The notes beneath the pieces are model-generated. The model ran no database searches, was not told the DNA's origin, and saw only the letters and a program-made list of their open reading frames with translations. The translations under genes were made by a program, and so were the position numbers. From the NCBI GenBank assembly GCA_900546005.1, contig URBJ01000030.1, forward strand, positions 1-24,023: 24,023 bases of DNA, read 5' to 3'. Numbering within the stretch: position 1 is the stretch's first letter; the number at the start of each line of letters is the position of its first letter. Below are positions 17,001 to 24,023 of the stretch, piece by piece. The stretch comes from an uncultured Alistipes sp. GTDB taxonomy: Bacteria; Bacteroidota; Bacteroidia; Bacteroidales; Rikenellaceae.

Positions 17001-18947
17001 CTTCCATACCTGCTGGATTTCGCCGATACTCAGCTTCGTCTGGTTCAGCAGGATGAAATGCTTGTCCAAATCGTTGTCGCCATAGAGAACGTAGCAACGG
17101 GCATGCAGATGGGGATTGCGGCCGGCGCGTCCCGCCTCCTGTACGTAGTTCTCCAGCGAATCGGAGATGTCGTAATGAATCACCAGCCCCACGTCGCTCT
17201 TGTCTACACCCATGCCGAAGGCCGAAGTCGCGACGATGATGCGCACCTGGTCGTTCATGAAGGCCTCCTGGTTAGTGATCTTCTCGTCGGAATCCATCTT
17301 GCCGTTGAAGGGAAGGGCCCGGAAACCGTCGTGGGTGAGACGAGAAGCCAATTCCCGGGTTCGGCGGGTTCGCGAGACATAGACGATGGTCGGGCATTGA
17401 GAGTCGGCAACGAGTTCACGCAGCCGCTGGTATTTCTCTTCGTCGTTGTCGACGTGCAGCACCGAATATCTCAGATTCGTACGCGTGGCCTTCGAGGCGA
17501 AGAGCTCCAGATTCAGATCCAGCGTCTGTTTGAAGTAGTCGCGGATGTCCTGGATCACCTTCTGTTTGGCCGTGGCCGTAAAGCAGGAGACCGGAATCGG
17601 GAGTTTGCTTCCCTTTTTCTGCTGGTATTTGCGGATGAAATGACCGATATAGAGGTAGTCGACCCGGAAATCCTGCCCCCACGACGAAAAGCAGTGGGCC
17701 TCGTCGATGACGAAGCGGACGACATTGCGGGTAAGGAGGATGCGTTCGATTGTAGCCGAGCGGAGCATCTCGGGTGAGATGTAGAGCAGCGCGGCCGTTC
17801 CATCCTGCACCTTTTCGATGGCCAGAGCCCGCGTGATGGGATCCAGCATGCCGTTGATGGTGACGGCCTCGGTAATACCCCGTTCGGCGAGGTTATCCAC
17901 CTGGTCCTTCATCAGCGACTGCAGGGGTGAGATCACCACTGTGAGCCCGTGAACCGAGCGTCCTGCCATAAGAGCCGGTAGCTGGAAGGTGAGCGACTTT
18001 CCACCACCGGTCGGGAAGATCGCCAGCAGTGAGCGCCCTTTGACGGCTGCCTGTGCCGCCCGCTCCTGAAGAGGTTCGCCTTCGTAAGTGCGGAAAGCAT
18101 CGTACCCGAACAGCGACTTGAGGCTGCGATGGACGTCGAGTTGGGCGTTGCAGTAGGCACAGCCTGCAAGGCAGGGGGTGTGGCGCAGCTTCTTGATGAC
18201 GAACTCCACGCTCGGGTAGTTGCGCAGCACCCATCCCGGCGTGATGGAGCGGTGATCGGTCGTGTCAATCAGCGCCAGCGCATAGACCAGTTCGCAGGGG
18301 TAGTGTTCAATCAATGGCTCGAGTTCGACGTTCTGGCAGATGCGGCCTCGATAGACGGTGGCGATTTGTTCGCTGAGGTTGCAATCCTTCGGGCCAGCTC
18401 CCATCAAATCGAGAAATCCGTCGAACTCCGGATGGCTACGCAGCAGCGCGGTGAAGAGTTCCCGTTTTTGCTCGGACCATGTATTCCAACGGGCCATCTC
18501 GTCCAGAAGTAGATCACGGGCCTTTTCACAGTCGTTGACCGGGTTGTTCATCTGATCGCTGACCAGCTTATCATCCTTTACAAGCCGATGATAGGGACGT
18601 TCAGGAAAGAGCAAGGGCGAGAGGTAAAGCGTGTCGACCAGCCGCCAGGGAATTTGTCGATCCTCGAAGAGGTATTTGGCGTCGTGGTGGATAATGTTGT
18701 GCCCGCAGAGATACTCCACTCGCTTGAGGAATGGTAACAGCTCTTCTTTCGAGGCTTTGTGATAGATGGCCCCGTCATACCGAAGTGCCCCGATGTCGTG
18801 GATTCGATGGTCAGTCAGTCCGATCTCAACATCCACAACCGCATAACGCAACAGCCCATACCGAAGGGGCATGGAGTCTTGGATCGGATTCGATTCTTCG
18901 TTGGAATCCGTGTTGGACAGGCTACTTGATATGTGGCACTCCTGCAT
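14037..18947 (-). CDS. Exonuclease-RecQ-UvrD fusion: DnaQ-type exonuclease, SF2 helicase and SF1 helicase in one chain
   Basis: One uninterrupted 1636-residue protein with three enzymatic modules. Residues about 30-150 are a DnaQ-type 3'-5' exonuclease: D39-V-E41, GHNIIHHD (N84, D89), D105, and NDCEKARD with D139. Residues about 290-640 are a RecQ-type helicase: Walker A FPTGGGKS (K317), IDEAHC (415-419), FTATAK, VATSAFGMGVDKSDV and QEAGRAGR (603-610). A Cys cluster (C259, C263, C266) lies just before it. Residues 640-1080 look like winged-helix and linker regions. Residues about 1090-1510 are a UvrD/Rep-type helicase: AAGPGSGKT (K1111), IDEAQD (1211-1216), GDDDQNIYEFRG, STIHKAKGREFDDV and YVGITRAK. 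All key ATPase residues are present in both motors. Probable role: unwinding and trimming DNA ends or forks in repair, or defence. It stands alone; a TATATTTG box lies 30 bases upstream. Confidence 0.92.
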   Translation of the reverse strand: MQECHISSSLSNTDSNEESNPIQDSMPLRYGLLRYAVVDVEIGLTDHRIHDIGALRYDGAIYHKASKEELLPFLKRVEYLCGHNIIHHDAKYLFEDRQIPWRLVDTLYLSPLLFPERPYHRLVKDDKLVSDQMNNPVNDCEKARDLLLDEMARWNTWSEQKRELFTALLRSHPEFDGFLDLMGAGPKDCNLSEQIATVYRGRICQNVELEPLIEHYPCELVYALALIDTTDHRSITPGWVLRNYPSVEFVIKKLRHTPCLAGCAYCNAQLDVHRSLKSLFGYDAFRTYEGEPLQERAAQAAVKGRSLLAIFPTGGGKSLTFQLPALMAGRSVHGLTVVISPLQSLMKDQVDNLAERGITEAVTINGMLDPITRALAIEKVQDGTAALLYISPEMLRSATIERILLTRNVVRFVIDEAHCFSSWGQDFRVDYLYIGHFIRKYQQKKGSKLPIPVSCFTATAKQKVIQDIRDYFKQTLDLNLELFASKATRTNLRYSVLHVDNDEEKYQRLRELVADSQCPTIVYVSRTRRTRELASRLTHDGFRALPFNGKMDSDEKITNQEAFMNDQVRIIVATSAFGMGVDKSDVGLVIHYDISDSLENYVQEAGRAGRNPHLHARCYVLYGDNDLDKHFILLNQTKLSIGEIQQVWKAVKELTRQRMRVNSSALEIARQAGWDGSGSDIETRVRTALAALEQAGYLEQGNNVPHVYATGITVRNLDEARRRLTASPLFDSKETEQAVRIIKSLISKKYIAKAQDSEAESRIDYLADILGMSKREVISAVERMRQEGILADSKDLSAYLLGTGDSERKSQQLLERFIQLERYLLHRIPEEGLSISCKQLNEDAIQEGIGTSREKDIHTLLYFLTVKGYLRKQEDADHNLQLRRQTDLQSTEARFNKRAEICRFAIGWLYRQAAELTQMLSQSNDVRQEHTAADKAVQFSIVELLNQFKADNRTMLFGRNDLQLGEVEEALLYLSKIGSLKLEGGFLVLYNAMDIRRIKDNKSRYKVDDYRLLNAFYKQKIQQVHIVGEYANLMVKDYNAALQFVQDYFQMDYRRFITKYFRGERIDEIQRNLTPKKYGQLFGTLSPRQMEIISDKESHCIVVAAGPGSGKTRVLVHKLASLLLLEDVKHEQLLMLTFSRAAATEFKQRLMALIDNAAHFVEIKTFHSYCFDLLGRIGNLEDVQDIVSRAAQMIEQGEVEPNKIGKTVLVIDEAQDMAADEYALVTALMARNEEMRVIAVGDDDQNIYEFRGSDSGYMFQLAQRPEARLIEMTDNFRSARHPVTFANEFVQSIPGRMKHTQIQSMRHEEGWAGVTCHTSAIMYRPLVDELLRNRHAGTSCILTQTNDEAVILTGLLRKEGVPCKLIQSMDGFRFWNLSEMRYFLRYIDKRVTTPVIPGELWEKAKRTTSKTYARSLNLDLVKRCFEQFEHLNQTKYLSDFKEFVFESSMEDFCDISGSEVVVSTIHKAKGREFDDVYMLLTDNYTKNAELMRRYYVGITRAKNRLFIHTNGHCFDRLTADRHDCDDRSYTLPEEIVLQLSFRDVYLEFFKGIKCEVLALQSGDPLQYRDFALYTEKTDRPVAKLSARMQKTLSDWFAKGYRVKSATVSFIVAWKPKDAPKEEPETAVLLADLTLTR

Positions 18948-18977
18948 GTAAGTTAGGAGTAATTACAGTTTATTCTA

Positions 18978-18985
18978 CAAATATA
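18978..18985 (-). promoter_or_regulatory. Likely -7 promoter element of the helicase fusion gene
   Basis: On the minus strand TATATTTG (18985-18978) is an exact TAnnTTTG box; transcription would start about 25 bases before the ATG at 18947. No convincing -33 TTTG is found 19-21 bases away. Confidence 0.55.
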
Positions 18986-19052
18986 AAATTTTTTTTAGTC
19001 ATGCGTTGTATTACAGTATCTTGATTGATTGTATTCTTAATTCGGTTTTGTA

Positions 19053-19103
19053 TGAAAAATCCACAGCGGTGTGATCCCGTGAGCCAAGCAGGATTGACCC
19101 TTC
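19053..19103 (+). repeat. Left terminal inverted repeat of the IS21 element
   Basis: 47 of 51 bases match the reverse complement of 21650-21700. It contains AAAATCCACAGCGGTG and GCCAAGCAGGATTGACCC in both copies. Confidence 0.93.
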
Positions 19104-19145
19104 CGGCCATTTTATCATTGCCCACTTATGCCAAAATAAGAATAA

Positions 19146-19180
19146 CCCCTGTCAAGCTTATGGTTTGACAGGGGATTTTT
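19146..19180 (+). terminator. Terminator inside the left end of the IS21 element
   Basis: A perfect 10-bp stem CCCCTGTCAA (19146-19155) with TTGACAGGGG (19165-19174) is followed by ATTTTT. It probably blocks outside transcription from entering istA, a known protective device of insertion sequences. Confidence 0.85.
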
Positions 19181-19269
19181 CTGTATTTTCGTTTACTGTC
19201 CTGGCCGACGGTTTAAACAGTTAATACGGGCAAAATTAAAAAATATCCTCCGTTGTTATGTAATGGGGG

Positions 19270-20874
19270 ATGGGAATAAAAGGCATAAGCAGCGCTTTCG
19301 GCCTTTCCCGCAACGTATGTCCGTGCCTATCAGGAGAGTGGTCTTCCCATTGAGAAAGTGTTGGAAATGTCCGATGAACACCTTTACGGTATGTCTGTCG
19401 GTGACAAGTCGCGTGTCAGGGAATCTTCCGACCGCCGTATCGAGCTGGAGACTCTCCTTCCGGAATACGCCTCCCGGCTGAAACGGAAAGGGATCACGGT
19501 ACGCAAACTCTTTGAGGAATACAGGCGTGAGCATCCGGATGGTTATCGCCATGCGAATTTCGGTATCCTGCTGCGGCGGTATATGCTTCAGACCAAGGCC
19601 GTAGGCCATGTGGAACATTACGCCGGCGACCAGATGTACATCGACTTTGCCGGCGACAGGCTTGAGATTACGGACGGGCTTACGGGAGAAATCAGGCAAA
19701 TAGAAGTGTTTGTCGCCATCCTGCCGTGCAGCCACTATACCTATTGCGAGGCTGTCTGCTCCCAGCGTAAGGAAGATCTCATCACCGCCTGTGAGAATGC
19801 ATTGCATTTTTTCTGAGGCTTCCTATGGCCATTGTGCCTGACAACCTGAAGTCCGCCGTCCTCCGCAGTGACCGCAACGAACCGATCATTAATGAAGATT
19901 TCGAGGCTTTTGCCGAACATTACGGCTGTGCCGTATACCCGGCACGTGTACGTCATCCCAAGGACAAGGCTCTCGTGGAGAATGCTGTCAAACTGATATA
20001 CCGTTCCGTCTATGCCGACATTGAAGGATTGACGTTCCATGATCTGAGTTCGTTGAACCTTGCCATACGTGCCTCATTGGAGAAGTTCAATGCCGGACGC
20101 ATGGCATCGCGCGAGCATTCCCGCCGTGAGCTCTTCGAACAGACGGAAGCCGACTACCTGCGTCCGCTTCCTGCCATGCGCTGCCAGATGAAGGAACGCG
20201 GGACGGTGACGGTAATGCGCAACAGTTATGTCACGCTCTTCAAACACCATTACAGCGTGCCGAAAGAATATATCGGCAAATGTGTGGACATTGTTTATGA
20301 TGCCGACACGCTGGAAATCTTCCACGGGCTCAGACACGTGACCACCCATCACCGTGACGACACGCCTTACGGCTATACACAGAAGGCCTCGCACCATCTG
20401 CCCGGCCGTCATGGAAGCTACGAGAAAGACCTGGGCGAGATTTTCCAGCGGCCTGCCTCCATCGACAACATCGTGCTTGTGTACCTGAAGGAAGTCACTG
20501 CCCACAAAAGGTATCTTCCGATAGCATTCCGCAGTTGCCGCGGCATCCTCTCTCTTGAGGAAAAGTACGGGCTGGAACGGCTTGTGGCGTCATGCGTATG
20601 AGCCTCGCAGTCCCGTCTTTATGGATATCAGGAAGTGCTCGACATTCTGGATATGGGCGGCGATGCGGACTTCCTGCCTTCCGCTGACGGTTGCGGTACG
20701 GAGGGCGGATTACCGGCATTACCGCGGCACAAGAATATCCGCGGACGTGAATACTTCTCAAAAACCATTACACCCAATAACTTAAAGACAGACAACAATG
20801 AAAACAAAGACGGCACCCATCATCGCGGAAAAAGACCGCAACGCCGTATCCCTCGAACTTATGAATCGGATTAA
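19270..20874 (+). pseudogene. istA: istA, IS21-family DDE transposase, broken
   Basis: The reading frame of an IS21 transposase can be followed in pieces. A helix-turn-helix start (GIKGISSAFGLSRN) breaks near 19316; the next frame reads VRAYQESGLPIEKVLEMSD to HYAGDQMYIDFAGDRLE and ALHFF, then stops at TGA (19814). After a one-base shift it resumes at AIVPDNLKSAV with YGCAVYPARVRHPKDKALVEN (the Asp and Glu of the DDE core) and HHYSVPKEYIGK. A TGA at 20599 interrupts it again; the same frame goes on with YGYQEVLDILDMGGDADF and RHKNIRGREYFSK. So there are at least two frameshifts and two in-frame stops. Intact IstA is a single chain of about 500 residues that cuts and joins the IS ends together with IstB. 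It is surely non-functional as it stands. The frame runs past the istB start (20798), hinting that the original stop is also lost. Confidence 0.9.
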
Positions 20875-21579
20875 GCTTTACGGCATGGCCGCAGCCTTCA
20901 CAGAAAGTCTTTCGTCAACTTTTTCCGAAGCCGCCACGCCTGACAGCTTCCTTGATTGGCTGCTTTCCCGTGAATGGGACTACCGTTTGGAAGCCGCCAT
21001 CCAAAGGCTCATACGACTGGCCTCTTTCCGTTACAAGGCTTATCCGGAAGAAATTGACTATACTATAACTATCGGCCGGGGGCTTGACCGTAACCAGATG
21101 GAGCGGCTGACTTCCATGGAGTTCGTCCGGCAGGCACAGGACCTGTTCATCACAGGATCCTCGGGAACAGGGAAAAGCTTCCTCGCTACCGCATTGGGAT
21201 ACCATGCATGCAAATCCGGAATACGAACTTTCTATGCGAGCGCCTTGAAACTCATGGGATTCCTGAAAGTGGCAACGCAAAAGGCACAATCGAAACGGAA
21301 CTCAGAAAAATAGAGCGATATCCGCTACTCATTCTGGACGACCTGTTCCTCGTACCGCTTGACGCCAAGGAGCGTCCAATCCTGCTGGACATCATAAAGG
21401 ACAGGCATGGAAGGAAATCCATCATTATCACTTCACAGGTTCCCGTTTCCAGCCGGTATGACGCCATCGGAGACCCTACAGTAGCAGATGCAATACTTGA
21501 CCGTATAGTACACTCGATACATCAGATTGAACTGAGTGGTGAAAGTGTACTGAAAATCAAGGCTGGGAAAAACAAATAA
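20798..21579 (+). pseudogene. istB: istB, IS21-family AAA helper ATPase, frameshifted
   Basis: An IstB-type ATPase of about 260 codons. It starts MKTKTAPIIAEKDRNAVSL, contains the Walker A motif GSSGTGKS (near 21160-21180) and the typical NQMERLTSMEFV, then loses frame near 21278: ALKLMGFLKVA is in one frame and AKGTIETELRKIERYPLLILDD (Walker B) in another, consistent with loss of one base. The end, DAILDRIVHSIHQIELSGES, is the normal IstB C-terminus. IstB normally assembles on target DNA and stimulates IstA. The total length fits a full gene minus one base, so the damage is recent or minor compared with istA. Confidence 0.9.
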
Positions 21580-21649
21580 TCTCAATTAATCAAAATAAAA
21601 ATAATCTCCGCCGGCCAGGACTAATACGGGGTATATAGCATTTTTTTCA

Positions 21650-21700
21650 GAAGGGTCAATCCTGCTTGGCGCACGGGGTCGCACCGCTGTGGATTTTCCA
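21650..21700 (-). repeat. Right terminal inverted repeat of the IS21 element
   Basis: Reverse complement of 19053-19103 with four mismatches; preceded by a run of seven T. Confidence 0.93.
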
Positions 21701-22291
21701 CGTTACTTCCAAATACGGTCTGGAAAGTATACAAAAACAAAAGTTACTGATATACAGCGATTTTATTCTATGTGGTTATGACTGTTTACAAGTCGTCACT
21801 TGCCGATGCAGCATATCGAACTGCTTGAAAACAAAAGAATTGGCGTTTAAACGGTAGAAAAGCCATTTTTCACTTGTTTTTCAAGCCTGAAACCGCCCAT
21901 TTCGCCGCTCTTTTCTCTTGAATCGGAACCAACGGGAAAACTGCCGTTCCCCGTCCGAAGTCCACCTGTTTTCTATCCGTTGCGAAGGTACGAAATAAGT
22001 GGTAATTTCACCAACTGAAGTCAACTAAAGACAAGATGCAGTCACGAATATTTTTGCAGCTAAAAGAAGAAATAGGTTGTGTCATTGGTGGACTTTGGTA
22101 AATCGGTTGGTCTGCTTGGCGAAGCCATTTCTTTTCTCCCCTTTGTTCTGACTTTACTTTATTAGGCGTATATATTATACGTGGATAAAGTAAAGGTAAT
22201 ATCGACACAAGTCTATATTGTACTGTTGCAACCTTGTGGACACGGAATGTAAAAAGTGTAGAATCGAGAGGATTATTTCTAAGGAAAAGTG
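21701..22291. other. Long non-coding stretch between the IS and the AAA ATPase
   Basis: About 590 bases with no convincing gene on either strand. It holds a 44-base imperfect palindrome (22152-22195) and the first two of three AAAAGTGTA repeats near its right end. The texture (A/T-rich with scattered short structures) resembles non-coding parts of Bacteroidetes mobile elements, but I cannot assign it to one. Confidence 0.5.
22152..22195. repeat. 44-base imperfect palindrome
   Basis: Outer arms CTTTACTTTAT (22152-22162) and ATAAAGTAAAG (22185-22195) match perfectly over 11 bp; an inner pair CGTATA/TATACG (22167-22172 and 22176-22181) matches with a one-base offset. It could be an operator, a recombination site or a structured RNA. 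Confidence 0.7.
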
Positions 22292-22326
22292 TATATTTGC
22301 ACTATTAAATATTTTAGAAAAGTGTA
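22252..22326 (+). repeat. Three AAAAGTGTA direct repeats spaced exactly 33 bases apart
   Basis: AAAAGTGTA occurs at 22252-22260, 22285-22293 and 22318-22326. The first and third extend to AAAAGTGTAGAA-CGA. The middle one runs into the -7 promoter box, and the last ends seven bases before the ATPase start codon. The regular 33-base step (about three helical turns) suggests cooperative binding on one DNA face. Confidence 0.75.
22292..22299 (+). promoter_or_regulatory. -7 promoter element of the AAA ATPase gene
   Basis: TATATTTG is an exact TAnnTTTG box; transcription would start near 22305, about 28 bases before the ATG. No clear -33 TTTG is present, as might be expected of an activated or repeat-regulated promoter. 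Confidence 0.7.
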
Positions 22327-22332
22327 GAAGCG

Positions 22333-23691
22333 ATGCTTTATAGAAAGATCCGATCATATATAGATGACCACCTCAGGTCAAATGAGGACAAGATTCTCCT
22401 TATTGAAGGAGCACGGCAGATAGGCAAGTCTTACATCATAAGAGATGTAGGGACAGAACTCTATGACAACTATGTGGAGATAAACCTCGTGGAAGACGAT
22501 GCGGGCGACAAGATATTCAGGAATGTCCGCACCACGGAAGAGTTTTATCTGAACTTAAGTATGGTTGCAGGATCTAGACTGGACAGATATGAAAACACAT
22601 TGGTCTTCATTGATGAAATTCAGCATTATCCGCAATTTTTGACGATGCTCAAGTTCTTGAGGCAAGAGCACCGGTATCGGTTTATCTGCAGCGGAAGCCT
22701 GTTGGGAATTGCATTGAAAAAGACCGTATCGGTTCCAGTCGGAAGTATCATCCCCAAGAAAATGTACCAACTGGACTTTGAGGAATTCCTGATTGCAAAT
22801 GATTTCGGCGAGGATGCGATTGCGCATCTGAGACAGTCCTTTGAGCAGAAACAGTCTTTGGCCCCGGAGGTTCACGATAAAGTGCTAAGTCTTTTCAAAA
22901 GATACCTTCTCGTGGGTGGTATGCCGGATGCGGTGAATGAATATTTGACCACTCATAATATCGTCAGAGTGAGGGAGGTTCAGGAGGCTATCAGAGAATT
23001 GTATGGTGTTGATGCTTCCCGTTACGAAGAGGACGCTGCCAAGAAACTGTATATCCGCCGTATCTATGATATGATTCCATCCCAGATGGAGAACAAGAAG
23101 AAGCGAATTGTAGCAAAAGATATATTGGACAGGAAAGGCGACAGATTCAGCAATTACATGGAGGAGTTTGAGTACCTGATCAATTCAGGTATTACGATAC
23201 CATCTCATGCAATTAGCAATCCGAAATATCCCTTGGCAGAATCCCAGCAGAAAAATTTGTTGAAGCTGTACATGAACGATGTGGGTATGCTTACTTCCCA
23301 GTTGTATCATTACAATATCCAGCCAATACTGAACGACATCGCCAGCATTAACCTTGGCTCTGTCTATGAAAGTGCTGTTGCCCAAGAACTAAAAGCACAT
23401 TACGAAAAATTGTTTTACTACGACAACAAGCAGAAAGGGGAGGTTGACTTTCTTGTTGATGATAGCGGAACCATGAGCGTCCTGCCTATCGAGGTCAAGT
23501 CGGGGAAGGATTATACGGTTCATAGTGCATTGGACAACCTGATGGCAATTCAGGACTACCATATAGTTTCATCTATTGTTCTATCAAATGAAAGGGAAAT
23601 AAAGACAAAGGGAAATATCCTTTATCTCCCGATTTACTATGTTATGTTCCTGGAGAACAAGGTGCCGGAAAAAGAGAACCTGTACTTTTAG
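22333..23691 (+). CDS. AAA ATPase with DUF4143-type C-terminal domain
   Basis: A 452-residue protein of the large prokaryotic AAA/DUF4143 family. The P-loop is the family variant GARQIGKS (26-33), Walker B is VFIDEIQ (91-97), and CSGSLLG (119-125) is the sensor motif. The C-terminal part has YESAVAQEL (345-353) and then GEVDFLV with E370 and D372 and PIEVKSGK with E387 and K389, a pattern like the PD-(D/E)xK nuclease core. Function in the family is poorly known; members are often found with mobile or defence genes. It starts seven bases after a repeat array and is followed after 32 bases by a DUF262 gene in the same direction. Its base composition is more A/T-rich than genes left of the IS, which suggests transfer. 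No signal peptide or membrane segment is visible, so it should be cytoplasmic. Confidence 0.9.
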   Translation: MLYRKIRSYIDDHLRSNEDKILLIEGARQIGKSYIIRDVGTELYDNYVEINLVEDDAGDKIFRNVRTTEEFYLNLSMVAGSRLDRYENTLVFIDEIQHYPQFLTMLKFLRQEHRYRFICSGSLLGIALKKTVSVPVGSIIPKKMYQLDFEEFLIANDFGEDAIAHLRQSFEQKQSLAPEVHDKVLSLFKRYLLVGGMPDAVNEYLTTHNIVRVREVQEAIRELYGVDASRYEEDAAKKLYIRRIYDMIPSQMENKKKRIVAKDILDRKGDRFSNYMEEFEYLINSGITIPSHAISNPKYPLAESQQKNLLKLYMNDVGMLTSQLYHYNIQPILNDIASINLGSVYESAVAQELKAHYEKLFYYDNKQKGEVDFLVDDSGTMSVLPIEVKSGKDYTVHSALDNLMAIQDYHIVSSIVLSNEREIKTKGNILYLPIYYVMFLENKVPEKENLYF

Positions 23692-23723
23692 TCGATAAAT
23701 AATTTTACCATAAAACTTATAAT

Positions 23724-24023
23724 ATGTTAGAAAAAGAGCCTCGTTTTATAAAAATGTATGATATTTTTTCTGGCAATTTATTTCAGAAAGAGAAATATAC
23801 ATTGGTGATACCAAATTATCAACGCGGTTATAAATGGGCTGTAAAAGATAAGAACAACCCTGAACACGAATCTTCTGTAGAACACCTTATTAAAACAATT
23901 GTTGAGTCATTCAACGTGGATGCTGAATTGTTTTTACAGGGTATAACAGTAGCAGAAATCAACAGAAAAGAGGGGAAAAGCATCATTATTATAGACGGTC
24001 AGCAACGCATTACCACTCTTTAC
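23724..24023 (+). CDS. DUF262 (GmrS/ParB-like) protein, N-terminal part
   Basis: The gene starts at ATG 23724 and is open to the window edge (100 codons). It shows the two hallmark motifs of DUF262: IPNYQRGYKW (29-38) and IIDGQQRITTL (89-99), with LQGITV between. The DGQQR segment is the nucleotide-binding ParB-like motif of GmrS, the NTPase half of type IV restriction systems against modified phage DNA; many DUF262 proteins also occur outside GmrSD. The rest, including any DUF1524 HNH nuclease domain, is outside the window. The DNA is clearly A/T-rich. It lies 32 bases after the AAA/DUF4143 gene and is probably co-transcribed with it. Family firm, function open. Confidence 0.88.
   Translation, partial: MLEKEPRFIKMYDIFSGNLFQKEKYTLVIPNYQRGYKWAVKDKNNPEHESSVEHLIKTIVESFNVDAELFLQGITVAEINRKEGKSIIIIDGQQRITTLY

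Larger units (their letters stand above)
19053..21700 (+). mobile_element. Decayed IS21-family insertion sequence
   Basis: A 2648-bp element bounded by a 51-bp inverted repeat with four mismatches (19053-19103 and 21650-21700), starting TG and ending CA as IS21 elements do. A second pair of inverted repeats lies inside (GTCCTGGCCGACGG at 19198-19211 against its partner at 21608-21621, one mismatch). The two genes, istA (DDE transposase) and istB (AAA helper), are in the normal order, but both carry frame breaks, so the copy should not move by itself. No target duplication is visible: the bases outside the ends (left TTGTA, right CGTTA) differ. Confidence 0.92.

Noticed and set aside
16830..17777. 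315-codon plus-strand open frame
   Set aside because: Antisense shadow of the RecQ module; low-information sequence without motifs.
22008..22208. 66-codon minus-strand open frame in the leader
   Set aside because: No motif, overlaps the 44-base palindrome, and has no promoter; treated as non-coding.
22252..22326. Possible CRISPR array
   Set aside because: Repeats are only 9 bases and just three copies over a promoter; there are no cas genes, so an operator is more likely.

Overview
The window looks like a chromosome segment of a fairly GC-rich member of the Bacteroidales, possibly an Alistipes-like gut bacterium. Evidence for this: several promoters match the Bacteroidetes TTTG / TAnnTTTG consensus, genes lack Shine-Dalgarno motifs, the xylose locus starts with a Nudix-type (NrtR-family) regulator as in Bacteroides, there is a thioredoxin-fold lipoprotein, and a Bacteroidetes-type IS21 element is present. 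The genus is an inference.

Layout. (1) 1-7426, plus strand: a xylose operon. It holds the 3' end of a Nudix-family regulator (xylR-like), a secreted GH95 glycosidase, xylulokinase (xylB), xylose isomerase (xylA) and an MFS xylose/H+ symporter, ending in a clear terminator. The GH95 active site carries Thr where characterised alpha-L-fucosidases have His, so it may be an alpha-L-galactosidase working on xylan side chains. (2) 7477-9023: a thioredoxin-fold lipoprotein with its own promoter, followed by what looks like a decayed copy of its signal sequence. (3) 9410-13967: a peroxide-defence block. A minus-strand operon encodes a ResB-like protein, a CcsA-type haem handling protein and a tri-haem cytochrome c peroxidase. 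Divergent from it are a PerR-like Fur-family regulator and a QueD/PTPS-like protein with a zinc-ribbon tail. A 36-bp near-perfect palindrome overlaps the regulator's own promoter. (4) 14037-18947, minus: one 1636-residue protein joining a DnaQ-type exonuclease, a RecQ-type SF2 helicase and a UvrD-type SF1 helicase. (5) 19053-21700: a complete but decayed IS21-family element (51-bp terminal inverted repeats, both istA and istB broken). (6) 21701-24023: more A/T-rich accessory DNA with a long non-coding leader, an AAA ATPase with a DUF4143-type C-terminus, and the 5' end of a DUF262 (GmrS-like) gene, possibly a defence locus cut by the window edge.

How it fits together: region 1 releases and catabolises pentoses; region 3 senses peroxide, matures c-type cytochromes and reduces peroxide; region 4 is DNA repair or processing; regions 5-6 mark a boundary with mobile DNA. 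No rRNA, tRNA or CRISPR array was seen.
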